From the NCBI GenBank assembly GCA_012270665.1, contig JAAXHY010000557.1, positions 1-6,826 of the forward strand: 6,826 nucleotides of DNA, read 5' to 3'. Numbering within the stretch: the stretch's first letter is position 1; each line of letters starts with the position of its first letter. The position numbers were made by a program, and so were the translations under genes. Source of the stretch: Dehalococcoidia bacterium. GTDB taxonomy: Bacteria > Chloroflexota > Dehalococcoidia > SAR202 > UBA11138. The notes under the pieces were generated by a model, which was given only the letters and a program-made list of their open reading frames with translations, did no database searches and was not told the DNA's origin. Positions 1-6,799 of this stretch are shown piece by piece.

Positions 1-812
1 CTGCGGAGGGCATCCCATATGTAGCTCCGTTTACCGGAGCGGCGTTTCTGCGGGAACCTGAGTGGGAAAATATCGTCAACCTGAGGGCTTCATACAATCA
101 GGAAACTGAGGAGATGGTTGCGCGTCTGACCGAGGATCTCAAGATTGAGCGTGTCGCTGTAATGTATCAGGACGATTCCTATGGGCGCGCGGGCTACCAG
201 GGCGCTAAGAATGCACTGGAGAAGCGAGGCATGGAGCCTGTGTCGGTCGGATTGTACCCCCGCAATACTTTGGCCGTGAAAACGGGCTTGCTCGATTTGC
301 GACGAGGGAATCCGGAGGCCGTCATTGTTATTGGGGCCTATCAACCGGTTGCCGCCCTGATTTCTTGGGCCCGCCACACGGGCCTTGATCCGGTATTCAT
401 GACCGTGTCATTTGTGGGCAGCAATGCTCTCGCGGAGGAGTTGGGTCCCTCCGGCGCAGGTGTGTTTGTTACGCAGGTAGTTCCCTTTCCTGCTGACAGT
501 AGTCTGCCGATTGTACAGTCCTACCATCAGGCTCTCTCAGACTATGCTCCGTTTGCCATGCCTGGTTTTGTTTCGTTCGAAGGTTATCTCGCCGGCAGGC
601 TCGCCATTGCGGCGCTGGAACGATGCGGTCAGGATGCTACAAGGGTCTGTTTCTTGGAGAGTATTCGCCAAGGGGGAATCATAGATCTCGATGACTTCCA
701 ACTCCAGTTTGGTCCCGACGACAATCAGGGCTCCGATGAGGTTTTCCTTACGGTAATCGGTAGCGACGGTCGTTATCGCCCAATTGACACACTTCTGGAA
801 GCGGAACGATGA
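1..812 (+). CDS. ABC-type branched-chain amino-acid-like solute-binding protein, 5' end missing
   Basis: This is the C-terminal 269 residues of a type 1 periplasmic-binding protein of the Leu/Ile/Val (Peripla_BP_6) kind. Such proteins bind a small ligand outside the membrane and hand it to an ABC permease or to a sensor. The frame is open from base 3 to the TGA at 810-812, so the ATG at 114 is internal. Codons upstream of it read PFTGAAFLR (27-53) and NLRASYNQETEEMV (78-119), both typical mid-protein motifs of this family. YQDDSYGRAG (165-194), the usual hinge-region motif, follows. Full-length members have about 380-420 residues, so roughly the first third, including any signal peptide or lipoprotein box, lies off the left edge. 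The stop overlaps the start of the downstream histidine kinase by four bases, which argues that the two are co-translated and that this protein may feed ligand information to the kinase. Its ligand cannot be told from the sequence. The family call is secure; a sensing rather than transport role is inference. Confidence 0.9.
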   Translation, partial: AEGIPYVAPFTGAAFLREPEWENIVNLRASYNQETEEMVARLTEDLKIERVAVMYQDDSYGRAGYQGAKNALEKRGMEPVSVGLYPRNTLAVKTGLLDLRRGNPEAVIVIGAYQPVAALISWARHTGLDPVFMTVSFVGSNALAEELGPSGAGVFVTQVVPFPADSSLPIVQSYHQALSDYAPFAMPGFVSFEGYLAGRLAIAALERCGQDATRVCFLESIRQGGIIDLDDFQLQFGPDDNQGSDEVFLTVIGSDGRYRPIDTLLEAER

Positions 813-2971
813 TTGAGCGACTCAAGAAGATATCGCACAGTCGTTTTCGTCTCTCGACTCAGATGTACGCTGGCATAGGCGGGGCGGTTCTACTCACCAT
901 GGCCGCGAGTTTGGTGGGTTGGTTTTCCTTCGACCGGGTAGGTAATGCGCAAAGCCAGGTTAATGACAGCAGCATCCCTGAAATGGCGGCCGCCTTTGAA
1001 GTCGCTGAATACAGCAGCGTGTTGGTCGCGGCCGCCCCGCGTCTCACATCAGCCACTAACCGAAAGGATCTGGAGTCTGTTTATGATAGCATCTCGGATG
1101 CGAATGAATTACTTGAGATCCAGCTTGCCGTCCTTGAACAGACTCACTCTGAAGACGAGCGTCTCGCCAGAATACGCGCGCGTTCCCAAACACTTATTTC
1201 GAATGTTGAAGCAATCCGATCCCAAAGGACGGAGTTGTTCAGGGTGGCAAGTGAACGTGAGATCCTCAAAAACGAGTTAGCCGAACTGCGCAGCCAACTT
1301 GGCGATACCGTCGTGCCGGCGATAGATGATCAGCTCTTCTACATAATCACGGGGTATCGTGAACTTGGTGAACCTCCTGCGAGATTGGAAGAACATTTCT
1401 CGGAGGAGGAGTTTAATCGGTATCGTCACCTTTCCGAGCTTCAGTCTAATGCGAACATAGCGACCGAACTTCTGGCTAACGCCTTCACCCTTTCTGAGGC
1501 TGAGTCATTGGAACCGTTGCGGGAACGCTTTGAAGCCGTTGACAGCCGAATTCAGCGCAATCTCAAAGCGTTGGAGGATTCTGACGCATACGCGAGCGTC
1601 TCCCCTGTGTTCTCGCGCCTTTCAGAAATGGGGATTGGCGAGCGGAATGGATTCTCCTTGCTGGAGAAGGAATTACGTCTCAACGAAAGTCAGCGTTTGT
1701 TGCTTGCCCGGAATCAGGACGAAGCGGTTGCGCTGGTTGCCGAGGTTGATAGGCTTGTTGTAGTTGCCCGCGACAGCGCGGATCAGGCTACGACTGCTTC
1801 CACTCAGGCGATTCTGACCGGTCGAACTCTTCTGCTGGCAATCAGCGCGATAAGCGTCGGCGGCGCGTTCCTTATCGCATGGCTCTTCGTTGGCCGTATG
1901 CTATTGCGTCGGATACAAATGTTGTCAGACTGGATGCGTCGGATGGCCAGCGGCGACTTACAGGCTGAGGTCGAAATCGGCGGAAACGACGAGGTCGCGG
2001 ATATGGCCGCCGCCCTTGATGTATTCCGCCAGCACGCCCTCGAGGTGCAGCGTCTGAATCTGGTAGAGCGGCTGGCCGCGGACCTGCAAGAGAGAAACGA
2101 AGAGCTTCAGAGCGTCTTGGAGGAACTTCGGCTCGCCCAGGATAAGATTATCACCCAGCAGAAGCTGGCCGAAATGGGCGAACTGACAGCCGGAGTGGCC
2201 CACGAAATCAGAAATCCTTTGAATTTCGTAAAGAACTTCTCCGAAGTGTCGGAAGAACTGATTGACGATTTGAAAGAGGCGCTCGATGAGATAGGTGACG
2301 ATCTAACGGATGAGCGGCGCGATTACATAGAAGAGATCTCGCAGAGCCTCACCGGCAATCTCGAGCGCATACGTCATCACGGCTCTCGAGCGAATCGAAT
2401 CGTCGAAGATATGCTTCAGCTTGGACGCGGCGGCGGCGAAGTGCGTCCTGTGATGATAAACGACCTCCTCAATGAACACGCCCTGCTCGCCTACCACAGC
2501 GCGCGCGCCCTCGACCCCGACTTCCAGCTAGACCTAAAGCCGGAATTCGATCCCGACGCCGGCGAGTGGCCTGTTATCCCCGAAAACATGGGCCGTGTCT
2601 TCCTCAACATGGTCAGCAACGCCTGCCATGCTACCGATGAAAAGAGACGTGCCCTTATCGAGAAGGGCGAGTCGGGTTCATATGTGCCTACCCTGTGGCT
2701 CAGGACCAAGCGAACCGAGGACACCATGGAGATACGCATTCGGGACAACGGCGACGGCATACCCGACGATGTCATAGATAAGATATTCAACCCGTTCTTT
2801 ACCACCAAGCCCACCGACAAAGGCGCCGGGCTCGGCTTGGCCCTTTCGAACGATATTGTCAGGGAGCATGGCGGCACGATTAGACCCGTCTCGGTTCCCG
2901 GAGAATATACGGAGATGATAGTCGTGCTGCCCGCGAACGGGATACGAAAGGAGGAAGATGCGGCTGTTTGA
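809..2971 (+). CDS. Transmembrane sensor histidine kinase (HAMP, HisKA, HATPase_c)
   Basis: This is a 720-residue inner-membrane kinase that should autophosphorylate a histidine and pass the phosphate to a response regulator. Membrane segments are seen at about residues 20-41 and 338-362. They enclose a roughly 300-residue, mostly helical extracytoplasmic domain with many Glu/Arg/Leu heptads, reminiscent of the TorS-type helical sensor. HAMP follows at about 363-415 and a coiled coil at 416-450. HisKA contains AHEIRNPLNF with the phospho-acceptor His465, and has the long acidic insert (about 485-512) common in this subgroup. HATPase_c shows the N box (FLNMVSNACHAT, 598-609), G1 (DNGDGIP, 646-652), F box (FNPFFTTK, 660-667) and G2 (GAGLGLAL, 672-679), so all catalytic elements are intact. 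The ATG at 809 overlaps the preceding stop (ATGA) and has GGAAG at 797-801, seven bases upstream. There is no receiver domain in the protein and no response regulator in the window, so its partner is elsewhere. GC content is visibly lower in the sensor half than in the kinase half. Confidence 0.95.
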   Translation: MIERLKKISHSRFRLSTQMYAGIGGAVLLTMAASLVGWFSFDRVGNAQSQVNDSSIPEMAAAFEVAEYSSVLVAAAPRLTSATNRKDLESVYDSISDANELLEIQLAVLEQTHSEDERLARIRARSQTLISNVEAIRSQRTELFRVASEREILKNELAELRSQLGDTVVPAIDDQLFYIITGYRELGEPPARLEEHFSEEEFNRYRHLSELQSNANIATELLANAFTLSEAESLEPLRERFEAVDSRIQRNLKALEDSDAYASVSPVFSRLSEMGIGERNGFSLLEKELRLNESQRLLLARNQDEAVALVAEVDRLVVVARDSADQATTASTQAILTGRTLLLAISAISVGGAFLIAWLFVGRMLLRRIQMLSDWMRRMASGDLQAEVEIGGNDEVADMAAALDVFRQHALEVQRLNLVERLAADLQERNEELQSVLEELRLAQDKIITQQKLAEMGELTAGVAHEIRNPLNFVKNFSEVSEELIDDLKEALDEIGDDLTDERRDYIEEISQSLTGNLERIRHHGSRANRIVEDMLQLGRGGGEVRPVMINDLLNEHALLAYHSARALDPDFQLDLKPEFDPDAGEWPVIPENMGRVFLNMVSNACHATDEKRRALIEKGESGSYVPTLWLRTKRTEDTMEIRIRDNGDGIPDDVIDKIFNPFFTTKPTDKGAGLGLALSNDIVREHGGTIRPVSVPGEYTEMIVVLPANGIRKEEDAAV

Positions 2972-2991
2972 CACCCGCTGCGAATAGTATG
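2948..2991 (+). promoter_or_regulatory. Strong Shine-Dalgarno with competing starts and a possible 9-codon minicistron
   Basis: AAGGAGG at 2948-2954 lies inside the last codons of the histidine kinase and is the strongest ribosome-binding sequence noticed in the window. Three starts follow it. An ATG at 2958 (three bases after the core) opens a nine-codon frame, MRLFDTRCE, ending with TAG at 2985-2987. A TTG at 2968 overlaps the kinase stop as TTGA and reads directly into the ATP-grasp protein. An ATG at 2989, one base after the minicistron stop, gives the ATP-grasp N-terminus MDFSAYD. Either the ribosome uses TTG 2968 (spacing 13, rather long) or it reaches ATG 2989 by coupling to the kinase or the minicistron. 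The arrangement is seen directly; the functional reading is inference. Confidence 0.45.
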
Positions 2992-4422
2992 GACTTTAGC
3001 GCATACGATCTGGATGACCGCATCTACGACGAGATGTTCTTGTCGGACGGTTCTCCACGTGAACACTCTAAATCCCTTTACGAAACTCTGAACAGAATCT
3101 CGTCGCAAAATATCTCCAGTATTCAGGAGTGGGTAACGCGCTCCTTTCTACAGGAAGGCATCTCCTTCATGGTTTACGGGGATGACGAGGCCGAAGAGCG
3201 AATAATCCCTGTGGACTGTGTGCCGCGTATTCTCGATGCCGCGACATGGCGGGCGCTCGAATCTGGACTGACTCAGCGGCTGCGCGCCCTCAATCTGTTC
3301 ATCGAGGATGTGTACAACGGCGCCCGCATAATCAAGGATGGCGTGATTCCCTCGGATATAGTCCTGGACTGTCCACAGTACCGCCCTGAGATGGAGGGAT
3401 ACTCCGCCCCGAATGGCACTTGGGTTGCGATCTGCGGGACCGACTTAGTGCGCACCCACGACGGATTCTACGTATTGGAAGACAACCTTCGTTCGCCCTC
3501 AGGCGTGTCCTACATGGTCGCTACCCGCAGAGCTGCAAAGGCCAGTTTCCGCCGCTTATACAGGGGTTCGCGTGTGAGAGACGTAGAACACTACGGACAG
3601 CTATTGCTCACCACGCTCCAGGAAATGGCGCCCGGCGGTAACCCGGAGCCCACCATAGCGCTCCTCACTCCCGGTGTTTACAACGCCGCGTACTATGAGC
3701 ATATGTTCCTTGCGCGCGAGATAGGAGCCGAACTCACCGAGGGCAGGGATCTGCTGACGCGCGATGGGCACGTCTATATGCGCACGACCGACGGCCTTCG
3801 ACGCGTGGACGTCATATACCGCCGCGTAGATGACCTGTTTCTGGATCCCGTCGCGTTCCGGCCCGATTCACTTCTGGGCGTGCCAGGCTTGCTTGAAGCC
3901 TGCAAGCGAGGGAATGTCACTCTGGTTAACGCCCCGGGAGTAGGCATCGCCGATGACAAGAGCGTTTACGCCTACGTCCCGGACATGATTCGCTACTATC
4001 TTGGCGAAGACGCGATCCTCTCGAACGTCGAAACCTACCTCTGTCGAAGGCCCGAAGACCTGGAATACACGCTGGACAACCTGGAAAGCCTGGTCGTAAA
4101 GCGAGTGGGGGAGTCTGGCGGCTACGGAATGTTGATCGGTCCACACTCGACACCGGAGGAGCGCGATGAATACGCCGCGCAAGTTAGGGCCAACCCCGCC
4201 GACTTCATATCTCAGCCGACACTCTCATTCTCTCGCGCTCCCTGCATGGTCGAAGGGCGCATGGAACCTCGTCACGTGGACCTGAGACCCTATGTGCTTC
4301 AGGGAATTGAATCCCGTCTTGTGCCGGGAGCGTTCTGCCGAGTAGCGCTGCGGCGGGGCAGCCTGGTGGTGAACTCGAGCCAGGGCGGCGGCTGCAAAGA
4401 CCTCTGGGTACTGGAAGACTAG
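2968..4422 (+). CDS. Circularly permuted type 2 ATP-grasp protein (DUF404/DUF407)
   Basis: This is a 484-residue protein (477 if begun at ATG 2989), full length for the family. Circularly permuted ATP-grasp enzymes are predicted cytosolic ligases that use ATP to join a carboxylate to an amine, forming amide or peptide bonds; the substrate of this group is not established. Family-wide blocks are present in order: FMVYGDDE (67-74), VLEDNLRSPSGVSYM (169-183), LLTPGVYNAAYYEH (232-245), VIYRRVDDLFLDP (282-294), GVGIADDKSVYAYVPDMI (324-341), SGGYGMLIGP (383-392), HVDLRPYVL (436-444) and LVVNSSQGGGCKD (466-478). These include the likely nucleotide- and metal-binding Glu, Asp, Lys and Asn residues. 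The start is uncertain. TTG 2968 overlaps the kinase stop, whereas ATG 2989 gives the more typical N-terminus and lacks its own ribosome site. The alpha-E gene follows after four bases, the classic partnership for this family. Linkage to a sensor kinase upstream is less usual. The family call is very secure; the product made is unknown. Confidence 0.95.
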   Translation: MTPAANSMDFSAYDLDDRIYDEMFLSDGSPREHSKSLYETLNRISSQNISSIQEWVTRSFLQEGISFMVYGDDEAEERIIPVDCVPRILDAATWRALESGLTQRLRALNLFIEDVYNGARIIKDGVIPSDIVLDCPQYRPEMEGYSAPNGTWVAICGTDLVRTHDGFYVLEDNLRSPSGVSYMVATRRAAKASFRRLYRGSRVRDVEHYGQLLLTTLQEMAPGGNPEPTIALLTPGVYNAAYYEHMFLAREIGAELTEGRDLLTRDGHVYMRTTDGLRRVDVIYRRVDDLFLDPVAFRPDSLLGVPGLLEACKRGNVTLVNAPGVGIADDKSVYAYVPDMIRYYLGEDAILSNVETYLCRRPEDLEYTLDNLESLVVKRVGESGGYGMLIGPHSTPEERDEYAAQVRANPADFISQPTLSFSRAPCMVEGRMEPRHVDLRPYVLQGIESRLVPGAFCRVALRRGSLVVNSSQGGGCKDLWVLED

Positions 4423-4426
4423 GCCG

Positions 4427-5389
4427 ATGCTGTCTCGCAACGCGCAAGGACTCTACTGGATGAGCCGCTACCTGGAGCGGACCGAACTCCTCTGCCGCCT
4501 GTTGCAACTGCAAACCGAGTCTCTCGTTGACCGGCCGGTGCGTGACATCCATGCTGGCTGGCGGCGCCTCTATATGTCGCTGCACCGCCTGCCGCCCGGT
4601 GGTAGTCTCAGTATAGGGGAAAGCGACGAATACACTCTGGCCGATTCCTACACTCTCGCTGGCGACCTCACATTCGACCGCGTCAACCCGGATTCAGTAT
4701 GGAACTGTTTCGCTCAGAGTAGGGAGAACGCGCGCCAGATGCGCCATCGCATTAGCTCCGAGATGTGGCAGCGTCTGAACCTGGTGTACCTGCGCATACG
4801 CGGCTTGGATATTCAGGATATATGGGCGTCGTCGCCCGAGGCCTTCTACGCGGAGATGGGCGCCGATATTGGCGCCTTTGTGGGCGCGGCTGAAAGCGCT
4901 ATGTATAGGGATGAAGGCTGGAGCTTCCTGCGAATCGGGAGGTTCATCGAAAGGGCGCAGTTCTCCACCGAGCTCCTCATACAGCAGATAGAAATTGATG
5001 TGGAAGCGGGCGAGTATAGGGAAGGGGACTGGCTGGACCTGCTGCGGGTCTCCAACGCGCTCGAGCAGTATAACCGGCGCTACGGCATCTCGGTCTATCC
5101 GCGCGACGTCATGGATCTGCTTGTGACCGACCCGATTCTCCCGAGTTCGCTCAGCCGCTCGTTCAGGGTGATAGAGTCTGAACTCGACTCGATTGGCGCC
5201 GGCCCCAGCGCCGACTCCTTTGGCGCCGCTCGACGTATGGCCGGCCGTCTGAGCGCTCTTGTGCAGTATGAGTGGCCCGACAACTTTGACCGTGAGGATC
5301 TGCTCAACCGCGCCCTAGAACACTCGCGCGAACTTCACTTCCTCATCAACGCCGCCTACTTCGACTATCCCATCGTCGGAGCCAGCTAG
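4427..5389 (+). CDS. Alpha-E domain protein (DUF403), partner of the ATP-grasp protein
   Basis: This is a 320-residue, almost wholly helical soluble protein of the alpha-E (DUF403) family, at the usual family length of about 310-320. Recognisable blocks are the N-terminal MLSRNAQGLYWMSRYLERTE (1-20), SRENARQMRHRISSEMWQ (98-115), RDEGWSFLRIGRFIERAQ (161-178) and LVTDPILPSSLSRS (232-245 region). The repeated Glu-Arg pairs that give the family its name are present in the first and third blocks. No catalytic activity is established. Because alpha-E genes nearly always sit beside circularly permuted ATP-grasp genes, the protein is thought to act with the ligase, perhaps as substrate carrier or second enzyme. 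The ATG lies four bases after the ATP-grasp stop, with GGAAG at 4413-4417 as a weak ribosome site, so translation is probably coupled. It is the last gene of the + strand operon: no transglutaminase-like or peptidase gene follows before the convergent carrier gene. The family call is secure; its role is inferred from context. Confidence 0.94.
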   Translation: MLSRNAQGLYWMSRYLERTELLCRLLQLQTESLVDRPVRDIHAGWRRLYMSLHRLPPGGSLSIGESDEYTLADSYTLAGDLTFDRVNPDSVWNCFAQSRENARQMRHRISSEMWQRLNLVYLRIRGLDIQDIWASSPEAFYAEMGADIGAFVGAAESAMYRDEGWSFLRIGRFIERAQFSTELLIQQIEIDVEAGEYREGDWLDLLRVSNALEQYNRRYGISVYPRDVMDLLVTDPILPSSLSRSFRVIESELDSIGAGPSADSFGAARRMAGRLSALVQYEWPDNFDREDLLNRALEHSRELHFLINAAYFDYPIVGAS

Positions 5390-5408
5390 AGCGCCTATCC
5401 GCCAGAGT

Positions 5409-5446
5409 CCCCTCTCCCTCGATGGAAAAGGGCTGGGGGTGGAGGG
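5409..5446 (+). repeat. C-rich/G-rich imperfect inverted repeat between convergent genes
   Basis: The 80-base spacer between the alpha-E stop and the carrier stop contains CCCTCTCCCTC (5410-5420). It can pair with GGGGGTGGAGGG (5435-5446), allowing G-T pairs and one bulged T at 5440, around a 14-base loop. Similar CCCTCTCCCT...GGGTGAGGG elements recur between genes in a number of environmental bacterial genomes, as I recall; only one copy is in this window. Its location would suit a bidirectional transcription end, but no T-run follows on either strand, so a factor-independent terminator is not demonstrated. Apart from this the spacer shows nothing assignable. Confidence 0.45.
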
Positions 5447-5469
5447 TATTCGTCCGAGGAACCTCATCC

Positions 5470-6720
5470 CTACGAACCCGAAGTTGACGCCGCCCTCGCG
5501 CCTCTACGCGGCGCTGGCTTCTGCGGAGGCCTTGCCATGAACACCAGCGCCATAGATAGCAGCGCCGCCACCGAGAACCCCAGGAAGGCGTTCGTGTAGC
5601 TGTCCGTCGTGTCGAATACATAGCCGCTGATTATCGGACCGGCGATGATGCCCAGCATCTGGATGCTCGACCTGAACCCCTGGATCGTCGCGTATGCGCG
5701 CCGTCCGAAGTAGTCCGCTATCAGCGACTGCGGGATCACCGATATGCCGCCCTGAGACGCCGAGAACACGATGAGAACGGGTATCACAGCGGTCACATTC
5801 GGAGCGCGGGCCATGAACACGATGGACACCGCCATCACCGCGAGCGACGCCGCCATCACGTAACGCTTGTTCACATAGTCCCCCAGCGCGCTCAGTCCGA
5901 AGCGGCCGGGTATGCTCATCAGCCCCACCGAACCGGCGAGAGCGGCGGCGGTCACGTTCGACGCCCCCAGGTCCACGAAGAACGGCACAAGATGCAGTCC
6001 TATCCCCCCGCTCACCAGCGACCTTGCCATGATGGACAGCGTCAGAAACCAGAAGCTGGAAGTTCTCAACGCCTCGCGCGCGGTGAAGTCGTTGGACAGG
6101 TCCGCCCGTATCGGCCTCGTCCGACCCTCGGAATCCCGCGCGCCCTCCGGCTCTATACCGTCCGGGTAGTAGCCGTACTGCTCCGGGCGATGACGCATCA
6201 CAGACGCCACCGGCGGCCCTATCACCACGATGAACACCCCAATTACCAGCGCCGCCGTCCGCCAGCCGTAGTTCTCCACTAGCCAGCCCACCGCGGGAAC
6301 GAACAGCCCTCCGAGTCCTACGCCCGACCACATGATGCCGAAGGCCAGCCCGCGCCGCCTGTTGAACCAGTTCGCCGCCGCCGCCGTGATTGGAGTGCTC
6401 ATCCCCAGGCTGTTGCCCAGCGCGATCATGAACACGTACACGAAGAAGAAGGCGAGAAGCCCGTTGATGAAACTCAGCCCGATGTAGCCCAGCCCCATCA
6501 GTGGTATTCCGACGAGTATCAGTCGTCGCGGACCAAAGCGGTCAACCGCCCACCCCTCGATTGGCCCGAGTAGCCCGGACTCCAGCCGCGCCGCGCTGAA
6601 TATCACCGATATGGTAGTGCGGCTCCATCCGAACTCTCTCCCAAGCGGGATGATGAAATTCCCGAACCCGTGAAAGTTGATCCCCGACGCGATGGACATG
6701 ACAAGCCCGCCGGCAAGCAC
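5470..6720 (-). CDS. Major facilitator superfamily (MFS) carrier, start uncertain
   Basis: This is a 416-residue membrane carrier from GTG 6720, with about twelve hydrophobic segments in two bundles separated by a hydrophilic loop (about residues 176-220). MFS carriers move small solutes by proton- or solute-coupled exchange. Between segments 2 and 3 lies the MFS motif A version GWAVDRFGPRRLI (56-68). NWFNRRRGLAFGIMWSG (117-133) and the YGWRTAALVIG stretch (151-161) are typical of the monocarboxylate/oxalate-formate-like branch. The substrate cannot be read from the sequence. The C-terminus is Arg/Ala/Ser-rich. The GTG start cuts into the first membrane segment. In-frame codons upstream (6721-6774) read SPKRRLFFGWWIV, the usual N-terminus of this branch, before a TAA at 6775-6777. 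No ATG, GTG or TTG exists there, only a CTG at 6769-6771 within a repeat. The real protein is therefore probably about 433 residues, or its original start was lost. It converges on the operon and shares no evident function with it. Confidence 0.9.
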   Translation of the reverse strand: MLAGGLVMSIASGINFHGFGNFIIPLGREFGWSRTTISVIFSAARLESGLLGPIEGWAVDRFGPRRLILVGIPLMGLGYIGLSFINGLLAFFFVYVFMIALGNSLGMSTPITAAAANWFNRRRGLAFGIMWSGVGLGGLFVPAVGWLVENYGWRTAALVIGVFIVVIGPPVASVMRHRPEQYGYYPDGIEPEGARDSEGRTRPIRADLSNDFTAREALRTSSFWFLTLSIMARSLVSGGIGLHLVPFFVDLGASNVTAAALAGSVGLMSIPGRFGLSALGDYVNKRYVMAASLAVMAVSIVFMARAPNVTAVIPVLIVFSASQGGISVIPQSLIADYFGRRAYATIQGFRSSIQMLGIIAGPIISGYVFDTTDSYTNAFLGFSVAALLSMALVFMARPPQKPAPRRGARAASTSGS

Positions 6721-6760
6721 AATCCACCAGCCGAAGAAGAGGCGTCGTTTTGGAGAGTCG

Positions 6761-6799
6761 TCAGTTTTCAGTGATTAGTTCTTAGCGTTCAGTTTTCAG
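6761..6799. repeat. Degenerate short direct repeats, TCAGTTTTCAG twice
   Basis: The 11-mer TCAGTTTTCAG occurs exactly at 6761-6771 and again at 6789-6799, with related A/T-rich stuff (TGATTAGTTCTTAGCGT) between them. On the - strand it reads CTGAAAACTGA. Such CTGAAAACTGA-like tandem units are familiar from intergenic regions of several environmental bacterial genomes, as I recall. The block lies directly at the 5' end of the carrier gene, and its first unit contains that gene's only candidate upstream start (CTG at 6769-6771, - strand). No transposase or target-site duplication is visible. The remaining bases to the right edge (6800-6826) show nothing assignable. Confidence 0.55.

Noticed and set aside
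114..116. ATG at 114 as the start of the binding-protein gene
   Set aside because: The same frame is open back to base 3 and encodes conserved family motifs (PFTGAAFLR, NLRASY), so this is an internal methionine of a gene cut by the window edge.
2491..3108. 205-residue open frame on the - strand across the kinase/ATP-grasp junction
   Set aside because: It is antisense to two clearly conserved genes and its translation shows no recognisable domain; it is a shadow frame.
4205..4585. 126-residue - strand frame over the ATP-grasp/alpha-E junction
   Set aside because: Its Pro/Arg/Ala-rich composition is typical of antisense frames, and it overlaps two conserved coding regions.
5409..5460. Factor-independent terminator
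   Set aside because: The stem is imperfect and no T-run follows it on either strand, so it is listed only as an inverted repeat.
5504..6331. 275-residue - strand open frame inside the MFS gene
   Set aside because: It is rich in Arg/Gly with no membrane segments or motifs and lies in another frame of the convincing MFS gene, as expected of a high-GC shadow.
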